DNA of 38,206 bases. Origin: Gemmatimonadota bacterium (GTDB taxonomy: Bacteria > Gemmatimonadota > Gemmatimonadetes > Gemmatimonadales > Gemmatimonadaceae). The stretch covers positions 1-38,206 of the forward strand of contig JACQBG010000017.1 in NCBI GenBank assembly GCA_016194585.1. The letters run 5' to 3'. Position 1 is the stretch's first letter. Each line of letters starts with the position of its first letter. Shown here piece by piece: positions 31,165 to 38,206 of this stretch. Made by a program: the position numbers and the translations under genes. Below the pieces are notes generated by a model that was given only the letters and a program-made list of their open reading frames with translations, did not search any database and was not told the DNA's origin.

Positions 31165-31784
31165 CGCGCCTGCGCCGCGGGATGACGCTGCTCGAACTCG
31201 TCGTCGCGCTCGCCGTCGGCGGGATGGCGCTCGCCGCGGGGGGCGCGGCGTTCGCGACGGTCGCCGACCAGCGCGCGCGCGCGCTGCGCGAGGCCGATGT
31301 GGATCGTCGCGCGCTCGCGGCGCGGCGCGCGATCGCCGATTGGATCGGCGACGTGCAGCTCTCCGCCGATGGCGATGCGCCCGGCTTCCGCGGCATCGAT
31401 GGCACGCGCCGCGCGAATACGACGGAACTCCCCGACGACGAGGTGAGCTTCCTCACCACGGCCGCCACGCCGCGCGGCGATGATCCGTCGCGCGTGCACT
31501 TCTTCATTGCGCGTGCCGCGGATTCGACGTCGGGCGCGCTCGTCGCCGAGTTGAGCGACCGGCGCGGCCGCGACCTGGTGCGCGTGACGCTCGCCGAGGG
31601 AGTGGCGGGGTTCAACGTGCGCTACTTCACGCAGGCGTTCGGCCGCGCCGAGTGGCTCGACAGTTGGGCATCCGCGACGCTGCTCCCCGGCGCCGTCGAA
31701 GTGACGCTATTCGCCGCGCCGGGCGACTCGCTGCGCGGGCCGCTGCAATGGCCCATCACCGTTCCACTCGCGAACGGCCGATGA
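31161..31784 (+). CDS. gspJ: T2SS minor pseudopilin GspJ
   Basis: 207 residues from GTG 31161, overlapping the gspI stop. The cleavage site is RLRRG/MTLLELVVALAVGG; the first mature residue is Met rather than the usual Phe, with Glu at +5 kept. The longer globular domain (IADWIGDVQLSADGDAPGFR, later VRYFTQAFGRAEWLDSW) fits GspJ. It assembles with I and K at the pseudopilus tip. Confidence 0.88.
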   Translation: MTRLRRGMTLLELVVALAVGGMALAAGGAAFATVADQRARALREADVDRRALAARRAIADWIGDVQLSADGDAPGFRGIDGTRRANTTELPDDEVSFLTTAATPRGDDPSRVHFFIARAADSTSGALVAELSDRRGRDLVRVTLAEGVAGFNVRYFTQAFGRAEWLDSWASATLLPGAVEVTLFAAPGDSLRGPLQWPITVPLANGR

Positions 31785-32713
31785 ACCGCCGCGGCTTCGC
31801 GCTGCTCGCGAGCATCTGGCTGATGGTGGCGATCGCCGCCGTGGCGTTCGAGGTGAGCTACCTCGCGCGGTCGAGCCGGCTGGCGGTGGCGAACACGCTC
31901 GAGCAGGAGCAGGGGAGGGGTGCCGCGAACGCCGCGCTCGAGCACGCGCGCGCCCGGCTGGCGCGGCTGCTCGTCGAGCACGGCGACGCGGCCGGATCAT
32001 CGCTCGCCGACCCGTGGCGGTTCGCCGAGGGGAAGAGCGATACGGTGCAGATGGGCGAGATGCGATACGCGTTCTCACTCGAGGACGATGGCGCGACGCT
32101 CGACGTCAATCGCGTGACCGAGGCCGACTTGCACCGGCTGTTCGCCGCCTGTGGCGCCGACGACGCGCTCGCCTCACGCATGGCGCAACGTGTGGCCGAC
32201 TGGCGCGACGAGGACGACAGCCGCCGCGCCCAGGGCGCCGAGCGTACCGACTACCTCGCGGCGGGCGCGCGCGAGCTGCCGCGCGACGGCGCCATCGAGC
32301 GGGTGGACGAGTTGCGCGACGTGCTCGGGATGCCCGACACGCTCTGGCGCCGCGCGCGGACGTTCCTGAACGTCGGGGGTATCGGACAGGTGAACGTGAA
32401 CGCCGCGCCGCGCGAAGTGCTGCGCTCCCTCCCGGGGATGAGCGACGCGGCGGTCGAAGCGCTGCTTGCGGCTCGCCGGTCGGGGGAACGCGTCGCTAAT
32501 TTCCAGGAACTCAGCGATCGTTTGCCGCCGGGCGACCGCGCGGCGTTGCTCGATGCCTCGGCGCAACTGCTGCCGCGGCTGTCGTTCGACGCGTTCGCGA
32601 TGCGCGTGCGCGGCGAGGGGTGGGTGGAAGGGAGTCCGGTGCACGTGCGGGCCGAAGCGCTCATGGTACGTGGAGGTGGCGCGGTGTTCGTGCAATGGAG
32701 GCGGATCCGGTGA
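31781..32713 (+). CDS. gspK: T2SS tip pseudopilin GspK
   Basis: 310 residues. The leader is MNRRG/FALLASIWLMVAIAAVAF and lacks Glu at +5, as is normal for GspK. The protein is the largest pseudopilin, with the inserted helical domain that caps the tip, and helix-hairpin-helix-like segments (VNVNAAPREVLRSLPGMSDA, then VANFQELSDRLPPGDR). Its ATG overlaps the gspJ stop. Confidence 0.92.
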   Translation: MNRRGFALLASIWLMVAIAAVAFEVSYLARSSRLAVANTLEQEQGRGAANAALEHARARLARLLVEHGDAAGSSLADPWRFAEGKSDTVQMGEMRYAFSLEDDGATLDVNRVTEADLHRLFAACGADDALASRMAQRVADWRDEDDSRRAQGAERTDYLAAGARELPRDGAIERVDELRDVLGMPDTLWRRARTFLNVGGIGQVNVNAAPREVLRSLPGMSDAAVEALLAARRSGERVANFQELSDRLPPGDRAALLDASAQLLPRLSFDAFAMRVRGEGWVEGSPVHVRAEALMVRGGGAVFVQWRRIR

Positions 32714-34011
32714 GCGCCGCGCGCACGGTGGGCATCGCCCTCGGTGCGGGGCGCGGCGTCGTGGCGTGGTGGCCGGGGGCTGTCGCCTCGCTCGCGTCGG
32801 CCGCGCGTGCGCGCACGGCCCAGTTCACGTTCGATGCCGATGCGCTCGCGCTGGGCGACGCGTCGTCGTTGAACGACGCGCTGCATGAGGTGCGCGCACA
32901 GATGGTCGCGGGCGACGCGACTGCCGGCCGGCCCGGCACCGCGCACGGGGCCGCCGAGCCGCTGCGCGCGTTCGTCGCGCTCGCCTCGCCGTTCACCGCG
33001 CCGCGCGAGCTGTCGCTTCCGCCTATGCGCGTGAACGAGGCGCGCGCCGTGCTCGAGCGCGACGCGGCGCGCTGGTTCCCGCGGCGGCGCGCCGAGCCCG
33101 TCGTCGCTGTGCGCGCACTCACGCGCGGTGCGCCGGCGACGTATCTCGGGGCCGAGGCCGACGGCGTGGTGCTCGAGGCGGTGCGGCGCGCCGCGGAGCA
33201 ACTCGGCGGCGAACTGGTGGAGATCGCGCCGGCGATGGGCGCGTGGGCGCGCGCGAGCGGGAGTGCGCAGCAGGCGGTGTTCGTGCTCGATGGTGAAGCG
33301 ACGGTGCTCGCGACGCGCGATGGCGTGGTGACACGGTTGCGGCGGTGCCGTGCGGAAGACGTTGGAGCCGGCGCGTCGCTGGGCGCGCCGGCCGTGCAAA
33401 GTGGCATGACCTCACGCGCGACGATCGAGTCGGCGGCTGACCCCCTCGAGACGGCCGCGCGGTTCGCGCCATGGAACCGCGAACGCGAATTCGTGCACCC
33501 GGCCGTTCGCGCGCGACGGCGCACCGCGGCGAGTCGCGTGACGCGCCGCCTCTCGACCGTTGCTGCCGCGTTCGTGCTCGTTGCCGGCGCCGCGTGGTGG
33601 TGGGGCGCGGCGCGCGAGGCGCGAGTGATCGCCGCCGAACGCGCGGCGCTCGAGCCCGCCCTCACGGTCGCGATGGCGCAGCGCGATTCGGTCGTCGCCA
33701 TCGAGGAGCAGCTCGACGCCCTCGACCGCGCCGAGCGTGCGTCGCCCGCGTGGAGTGCGCGCCTCTGGACGATCGTCGCCGCGCTCCCGGCCGACGCCTA
33801 CCTCACGGCCGCGCGCGGCGCCGGCGATTCGCTGCAGGTGGAGGGGCGCGCCGTGAGCGCCGCGAAGGTGTTCAACGCGTTGCGCGCGGTGCGTGGCGTC
33901 GAGGGCGTGCGTGCGACCGCGCCCATCCGCGTCGACGACGGCCCGGGACTCACGCACGAAGCGTTCTCGATCGCCGTGCGGCTGCGCGCGCCGGGAGCCG
34001 GCGGCAAGTGA
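32710..34011 (+). CDS. gspL: T2SS assembly protein GspL (PilM/PilN-like fusion)
   Basis: 433 residues from GTG 32710, which overlaps the gspK stop and has GGAG nine bases upstream; the ATG at 32695 is an alternative. The first 270 residues form an actin-like cytoplasmic domain related to PilM/GspL. One membrane helix follows (about 280-300, VAAAFVLVAGAAWWWGA), then a coiled coil and a PilN-like periplasmic domain. GspL recruits the GspE ATPase to the inner-membrane platform. Sequence similarity is weak, as is usual for GspL, so gene order supports the call. Confidence 0.82.
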   Translation: MSAARTVGIALGAGRGVVAWWPGAVASLASAARARTAQFTFDADALALGDASSLNDALHEVRAQMVAGDATAGRPGTAHGAAEPLRAFVALASPFTAPRELSLPPMRVNEARAVLERDAARWFPRRRAEPVVAVRALTRGAPATYLGAEADGVVLEAVRRAAEQLGGELVEIAPAMGAWARASGSAQQAVFVLDGEATVLATRDGVVTRLRRCRAEDVGAGASLGAPAVQSGMTSRATIESAADPLETAARFAPWNREREFVHPAVRARRRTAASRVTRRLSTVAAAFVLVAGAAWWWGAAREARVIAAERAALEPALTVAMAQRDSVVAIEEQLDALDRAERASPAWSARLWTIVAALPADAYLTAARGAGDSLQVEGRAVSAAKVFNALRAVRGVEGVRATAPIRVDDGPGLTHEAFSIAVRLRAPGAGGK

Positions 34012-34622
34012 CGGCCACGGGGATGCGCTTCGCCGCGGGCGCGCGCCGGATGTCGACGCGCGACCGCCGCGCCCTCTGGCTCGGCGCGCTCGTCGTGGTG
34101 CCGGTGCTCGCGTGGCGCGCCGTCGTCGCGCCCGTCGCGGCCGGCGTGCAGCGCGCGCACGACGACGCGGCGACGCAGCGCGGCCTGCTGGCGCGCGAGA
34201 AGGCGCTGTTGCGCGACGCGCCGCTGCTGCCGGCGCGGGCGAAGCACGTCGCCGAGCGCGCCGCGGTGATGGCGCCGCGCCTCTTCAATGACGCCGACAC
34301 GGTCGCCGCGAGCGCGGCACTTTCCGCGTTCGTGCGCGACGCGGCCCGCTCCGCGGGGCTGCGTGTCACGCAGACCGACGCCGCGCCCGTCGAGATCCGC
34401 GGCGCGGGCGTCGTCGCGCTCGGCGTGGACACGCGCGTCGAGGGCACGTTCGGCGCGATCGTGAGTTGGCTCGACCAGCTCGAGAGCGGCGAGCGCGTGC
34501 TGACCGTGGAGCGGTTCGAGGTCACCGCCACCGGCACCTCCGAAGGCACGATCGCCGCCAGCGCGCGTGTGCGCGGCTTTGGCGCGCGGCTCGGCCGCAC
34601 GGCGAAAGGGCGGGGCAAGTGA
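34008..34622 (+). CDS. gspM: T2SS assembly protein GspM
   Basis: 204 residues from GTG 34008 (overlapping the gspL stop); the ATG at 34023 is an alternative. It has a short basic cytoplasmic start, one membrane helix (about 27-47, LWLGALVVVPVLAWRAVVAP), a coiled coil with REKALLRDAPLLPARAKHVAE, and a ferredoxin-like periplasmic domain ending VERFEVTATGTSEGTI. This layout is that of GspM/PilO, the partner of GspL. Confidence 0.83.
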   Translation: MTATGMRFAAGARRMSTRDRRALWLGALVVVPVLAWRAVVAPVAAGVQRAHDDAATQRGLLAREKALLRDAPLLPARAKHVAERAAVMAPRLFNDADTVAASAALSAFVRDAARSAGLRVTQTDAAPVEIRGAGVVALGVDTRVEGTFGAIVSWLDQLESGERVLTVERFEVTATGTSEGTIAASARVRGFGARLGRTAKGRGK

Positions 34623-34632
34623 GGAGCCGCAC

Positions 34633-35109
34633 ATGACGTGGCGCATCTCGAGCGAAGCCGACGTGCGCGTCGCCGCGGCGGCGGTCGTAGTCGCGGGCGC
34701 GCTCGCACTCGGCGCCGTCTGGCAGGCGACCCGCATCGCGCCGGTCGACCCGGCGCCTCCGATGCCGGCGCCAGTCGTGCCCGTGGCGTCAGCAATCGAA
34801 CAGCCGGTGCCCTTCGACCGGATGATCGCCCTCGCGCCCTTCAGTCCCGACCGCCGCGCAACGCCGCCGGCGGCGACCGTGGTGGTGACATCGCTGAACC
34901 TCGCCGGAACGATCCGCCTCGTCGGCACCGTGGTCGGCGACGGCGCGCCCTTCGCCGTGTGCCGCGCGGGTTCGGCGCGTCCCCGCACGCTGCACGCCGG
35001 CGACACGCTGAGCGGCTGGACACTCAAGACCATCGCCCCGGCGCGCGTCACGTTCATTGACGCCGCGGGCGCGACGCACGAGCTTCGCCTCAACTCCCCG
35101 GGGAACTGA
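34633..35109 (+). CDS. gspC: T2SS GspC-like protein
   Basis: 158 residues, with AGGAG seven bases before the ATG. A short cytoplasmic start and one membrane helix (about 14-32) are followed by a Pro-rich linker (APVDPAPPMPAPVVPV type) and a homology-region-like beta domain (LAGTIRLVGTVVGDGAPFAV, later LHAGDTLSGWTLKTI). GspC bridges the inner-membrane platform and the secretin. There is no C-terminal PDZ domain, so it is a short form. PilP-like is an alternative name. Confidence 0.78.
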   Translation: MTWRISSEADVRVAAAAVVVAGALALGAVWQATRIAPVDPAPPMPAPVVPVASAIEQPVPFDRMIALAPFSPDRRATPPAATVVVTSLNLAGTIRLVGTVVGDGAPFAVCRAGSARPRTLHAGDTLSGWTLKTIAPARVTFIDAAGATHELRLNSPGN

Positions 35110-35110
35110 C

Positions 35111-36631
35111 GTGAGACTCCGCCCTTCGACCATCGCCCTCTGCCTCGCCCTCGCGCTGCGCCCGCTGCACGCGCAGCAGCCGGTGAAGGTGACCGACGCG
35201 GGCATCGTGGTGGATTTCCAGGACGCCGAGCTGAGTGTCGTCCTCAGCGCGCTCGCTGAAGCCGGACAACTGAACGTGACGTTCGGCGAGGTCCCCAACC
35301 GCCGCGTCACGCTGCGGCTCCGCGAGCCCGTGCCGCGCGGCGACGTGCTCGCCCTGCTCAAGAGCGTCGCGCAGGCGAACGGGATGCGCGTCGAGGAGGA
35401 GGGGCACCTCATTCGACTCGTGTCCGTCGCGACGACGGTGCCGCAGACGGCGGCCCCGGGCGCCACGGCGCAGGACGCCGGCGACGTGCGCCTGTTCGTG
35501 TATCGCCTCAAGCACGTGCGCGCGGCCAAGCTCGCCTCCACGCTGCAGTCCATCTTCGGCGGCCAGCGCGCCGCGCCGGCGACGCCGGGGCTGAGCTCGC
35601 TCACGCTCACCGACCGCCTGCAGGGCTCACGCCTCAACATGTTCGGTCCCGACACCACGTCGCGCCTCGCCTCGCCGGTGGTCCTCGGCGACGCGGGGAT
35701 GCGCGCCGAATTGAAGGGCCCGGTGCAGGTCGTCCCCGACGAGACCACCAACGCCCTCCTCGTGCGCGCCCTCCCCGCCGACTGGACGATCGTGCAGGAA
35801 GCGATCACGGCGATGGACCTGCGCCCGCTGCAGGTGTGGATCGAGGTGCTCGTGGCCAAGGTGCGCGAATCGAAGGACCTCGACGTGCGCGTCTCCGCGT
35901 CCGGACTCATCGCTCCCGACGCGAAGAACAGCACGCAGGCGAGCACGGGGAGCGTCGACAGCGCCTCGCTCGGCGCCTTCCTCCTGAATCTCACGCGCGG
36001 CGGCAAGCTCAGCACCACGGCGGCGATCTCGGCACTCTCCACTCGAGGCGATGTGCGCATCCTCTCGCGCCCGCTCCTCCTCGCGCAGAACAACCTTGAG
36101 GCCAAGATCCTGGTCGGGAGCCAGCGGCCGTTCGTGCAGGTGTTCCGCACGCTTCCCACCGACGCCGGCGTGCGCGACCAGGTGGTGCAGTACCGCGATG
36201 TGGGCACGACGCTCGCCATCCTTCCCACGATCAACGCCGACGGCTACGTCTCGCTGCAGGTGTCGCAGGAAGTCAGCTCGGCCACCGCCGAGACGCAGTT
36301 CGGCGCGCCGGTGATCAGCACGCGCGAGGCGTCGACGCACCTCTTCGTGAAGGACGGCCAGACGGCGGTGCTCGGCGGGCTCGTCGACCGGCAGACCGAG
36401 AAGACGCGGTCGGGGATCCCGGGGTTGATGTCGCTGCCATGGGTCGGCTGGATCTTCGGCAGCACGCACAACACGACGACGAACAGCGAGCTGTTCCTCT
36501 TCCTCACGCCGCACATCGTCGCGAGCGACGAGGACCTCGAGCGGATCCGCAACGCGGTCGACGCGAAGTCGGCGCGGCCAGACTCGGCGCAGGCCAACCC
36601 GCCCGTGGTGCCGCGCAAGCCGCGCGACTGA
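35111..36631 (+). CDS. gspD: T2SS secretin GspD
   Basis: 506 residues from GTG 35111, which gives a signal peptide (RLRPSTIALCLALALRPLHAQQ). N0/N1-type domains cover about residues 25-250 (VDFQDAELSVVLSALAEAGQ; FVYRLKHVRAAKLASTLQSI; later VVPDETTNALLVRALPADW). The secretin domain (about 285-475) has the hallmark IPGLMSLPWVGWIFGSTH and ends ELFLFLTPHIVAS. It is shorter than the roughly 650-residue classical GspD, lacking some N repeats. It forms the outer-membrane channel. No pilotin is seen. Its stop overlaps the gspE start (TGATG). Confidence 0.95.
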   Translation: MRLRPSTIALCLALALRPLHAQQPVKVTDAGIVVDFQDAELSVVLSALAEAGQLNVTFGEVPNRRVTLRLREPVPRGDVLALLKSVAQANGMRVEEEGHLIRLVSVATTVPQTAAPGATAQDAGDVRLFVYRLKHVRAAKLASTLQSIFGGQRAAPATPGLSSLTLTDRLQGSRLNMFGPDTTSRLASPVVLGDAGMRAELKGPVQVVPDETTNALLVRALPADWTIVQEAITAMDLRPLQVWIEVLVAKVRESKDLDVRVSASGLIAPDAKNSTQASTGSVDSASLGAFLLNLTRGGKLSTTAAISALSTRGDVRILSRPLLLAQNNLEAKILVGSQRPFVQVFRTLPTDAGVRDQVVQYRDVGTTLAILPTINADGYVSLQVSQEVSSATAETQFGAPVISTREASTHLFVKDGQTAVLGGLVDRQTEKTRSGIPGLMSLPWVGWIFGSTHNTTTNSELFLFLTPHIVASDEDLERIRNAVDAKSARPDSAQANPPVVPRKPRD

Positions 36632-38121
36632 TGGACCTGGGATCGGTCGTCTCCGTGTCGCCGCTCCTCAACGCGGCGTTCCTCGAGCACCACGGCCTGC
36701 TGCCGCTCGAGCAATGCGACGGCGCGTTGCGTGTGGCGAGTTGGCACGAACGCCCCGATGCGCAGGCGGTGGACGACCTCGCGCTGCTCTGCGGCGCGCG
36801 CGTCACCCTCGAGCGCGGCGACGAACCATCGCTCCGCGCGGCCATCCAGCGCGTGTACGGCGCCGGCAGTACGGCGCAGGGGGTGATCGACGCGATGCGC
36901 GGCGACGAGAACGGCGACGCGCCTGCCACCGAGCGCGCCCTCGACGACCTCGTCACGCAGGCCAACGAAGCACCGGTCGTGCGGCTCGTGAACTTGCTGC
37001 TGCTCGAAGCGCTGCAGGCCCGCGCTTCCGACGTGCACCTCGAGGCGTACGCCGGCCGCCTGCGCGTGCGCTATCGCGTCGATGGCGTGCTGCAGGAGGC
37101 GCCGTCGCCGCCCCCCGCGCTCGCCGCGGCCGTGACGAGCCGCCTCAAGATCATGGCCGACCTCGACATCGCCGAACGGCGCGTGCCGCAGGACGGGCGC
37201 ATCCGCCTGCGGCTGCAGGAGCGCCCTGTCGACGTGCGCGTCAGCACCGTGCCCACGCTGCACGGCGAGAGCATCGTGCTGCGCCTGCTCGACAAGGCCC
37301 GCGGCCGCATCGAACTCGCCGGGCTCGGCATGAGCGACGACGTGCTGGCGCGCTTCAAAGCCGCGATCGCGCGCCCGCACGGCATCGTGCTCGCCACCGG
37401 CCCCACCGGCAGCGGCAAGACGACGACGCTCTACGCCGCCGTCGACGTACTGCGCACGGGACGCGAGAAGATCCTCACCGTCGAGGATCCGGTCGAGTAC
37501 GAGCTCGCCGGCGTGCCGCAGGTGCCGGTGCACGAGAAGGCCGGCGTCACCTTCGCGAGTGCGCTGCGCGCGTTGCTGCGACAGGACCCCGACGTGATGC
37601 TCGTCGGCGAGATCCGCGACGGCGAGACGGCGGCCATCGCCACGCAGGCCGCGCTCACCGGGCACCTCGTGCTCTCGACGCTCCATACCAACGACGCGGC
37701 CGGCGCACTCACGCGATTGCGCGAACTGGGCGTCGAGCCCTACCTCGTCGCGAGCACGGTCGAGGCGGTGCTCGCCCAGCGGCTGGTGCGCGTCGTCTGC
37801 CGAGCGTGCGCCGAGCAGGTCGCCCCCGGCGACGCCGCGCTCGCCGCGCTCGGGGCCACCCGCGGCGAGCTGCCGCTCGTGACGCGCGGCCGCGGCTGCG
37901 ACGAATGCCGCGGCAGCGGGTACCACGGCCGCGTGGGGATCTACGAGCTGCTCGTGATGGACGAGCCGCTGCGCAAAGCGCTCCTCGCCGGCGCCGACGC
38001 CACGGCCCTGCGCGCCCTCGCGCTCGCGGGCGGCATGCGTTCCCTCCGCGACGATGGACGGCGCCTCGTGGCGCTCGGCGTCACGACCCCCGAGGAAGTG
38101 GAGCGGGTCGCCTCGGCCTGA
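36631..38121 (+). CDS. gspE: T2SS ATPase GspE
   Basis: 496 residues. An N1E/MshEN-like domain (1-90) precedes the catalytic part: RASDVHLEAYAGRLRVRYRV, Walker A GPTGSGKTT (257-265), Asp box LTVEDPVEY, Walker B DVMLVGEIRD (321-330), His box STLHTND, and a tetracysteine zinc site (Cys390, 393, 423, 426) as in GspE/PilB. It powers pseudopilus assembly from the cytoplasm. The gene ends the operon; genes for the prepilin peptidase (gspO) and gspN are not in the window. Confidence 0.96.
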   Translation: MDLGSVVSVSPLLNAAFLEHHGLLPLEQCDGALRVASWHERPDAQAVDDLALLCGARVTLERGDEPSLRAAIQRVYGAGSTAQGVIDAMRGDENGDAPATERALDDLVTQANEAPVVRLVNLLLLEALQARASDVHLEAYAGRLRVRYRVDGVLQEAPSPPPALAAAVTSRLKIMADLDIAERRVPQDGRIRLRLQERPVDVRVSTVPTLHGESIVLRLLDKARGRIELAGLGMSDDVLARFKAAIARPHGIVLATGPTGSGKTTTLYAAVDVLRTGREKILTVEDPVEYELAGVPQVPVHEKAGVTFASALRALLRQDPDVMLVGEIRDGETAAIATQAALTGHLVLSTLHTNDAAGALTRLRELGVEPYLVASTVEAVLAQRLVRVVCRACAEQVAPGDAALAALGATRGELPLVTRGRGCDECRGSGYHGRVGIYELLVMDEPLRKALLAGADATALRALALAGGMRSLRDDGRRLVALGVTTPEEVERVASA

Positions 38122-38181
38122 CCGGAGTTGATGGGTACCGTGGCTGGAACGGAGAGACCTGCGCCGGCGAATTCTTGAGGG

Positions 38182-38200
38182 GATCAGGTCTGATCATTTT
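38182..38200 (+). terminator. Possible weak terminator after gspE
   Basis: GATCA-GGTC-TGATC forms a five-base-pair hairpin followed by ATTTT. A third GATCA follows at the window end. The stem is short, so this may instead be a protein site or chance. Confidence 0.3.
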
Positions 38201-38206
38201 GGATCA

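Noticed and set aside
1-38206. tRNA, rRNA, insertion sequences, phage genes or attachment sites
   Set aside because: None was recognised. The Rhs island lacks transposase or integrase genes and flanking direct repeats that I could see.

Overview
The window is about 38 kb of very GC-rich DNA (roughly 70% G+C by eye) from a Gram-negative bacterium. Lipoproteins, an outer-membrane beta-barrel protein, a type II secretion system (T2SS) and a Tat-exported protein all point to a diderm. The GC content, the many Ala/Arg-rich zinc-ribbon proteins and the Tat-tagged TldD/PmbA pair suggest Gemmatimonadota or a relative. That assignment is inference; there is no rRNA, tRNA or other phylogenetic marker here.

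Layout. (1) 1-4183, minus strand: a membrane protein cut by the window edge, a zinc-ribbon protein, a coupled trio (M20 peptidase, 72-aa protein, RNase HI-like protein), and a phasin/histone H1-like protein behind a good promoter and a structured 5' leader. (2) 4462-7848, plus strand: a CaiB-type CoA-transferase, an SGNH lipoprotein, and an ECF sigma factor with a small coupled partner. (3) 7918-10955, minus strand: a PmbA/TldD pair, the TldD carrying a Tat signal. (4) 11045-19684, minus strand: the outstanding locus. It is one tightly coupled five-gene operon: cytochrome b-like membrane protein, membrane-anchored Fe-S/flavin NAD(P)H oxidoreductase, exported protein with 23 CxxCH haem motifs, exported protein with 31 CxxCH haem motifs, and an outer-membrane beta-barrel. 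Together they look like a complete electron conduit from cytoplasmic NAD(P)H to the cell surface. Two perfect palindromes lie upstream, one with the CRP/FNR layout. (5) 20030-24863: a DinB-fold protein, lpdA and sucB (2-oxoacid dehydrogenase subunits), an MDR dehydrogenase and a small zinc-ribbon protein. (6) 24957-28555: a lower-GC accessory island with two Rhs C-terminal toxin modules placed head to head. One ends in an HExxH domain and the other in an M15-type peptidase domain; each is followed by exported proteins that may be immunity factors. (7) 28685-38121, plus strand: an eleven-gene T2SS operon (G-F-H-I-J-K-L-M-C-D-E) in which nearly every gene overlaps or abuts the next.

The genes form three working sets: an inferred extracellular electron-transfer chain, a secretion apparatus that could in principle place proteins (perhaps including the cytochromes) on the surface, and a contact-dependent toxin/immunity island. 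Three operon-leading genes (5582, 6986, 28685) have a -10-like hexamer ending exactly six bases before the start codon, which suggests leaderless transcripts.
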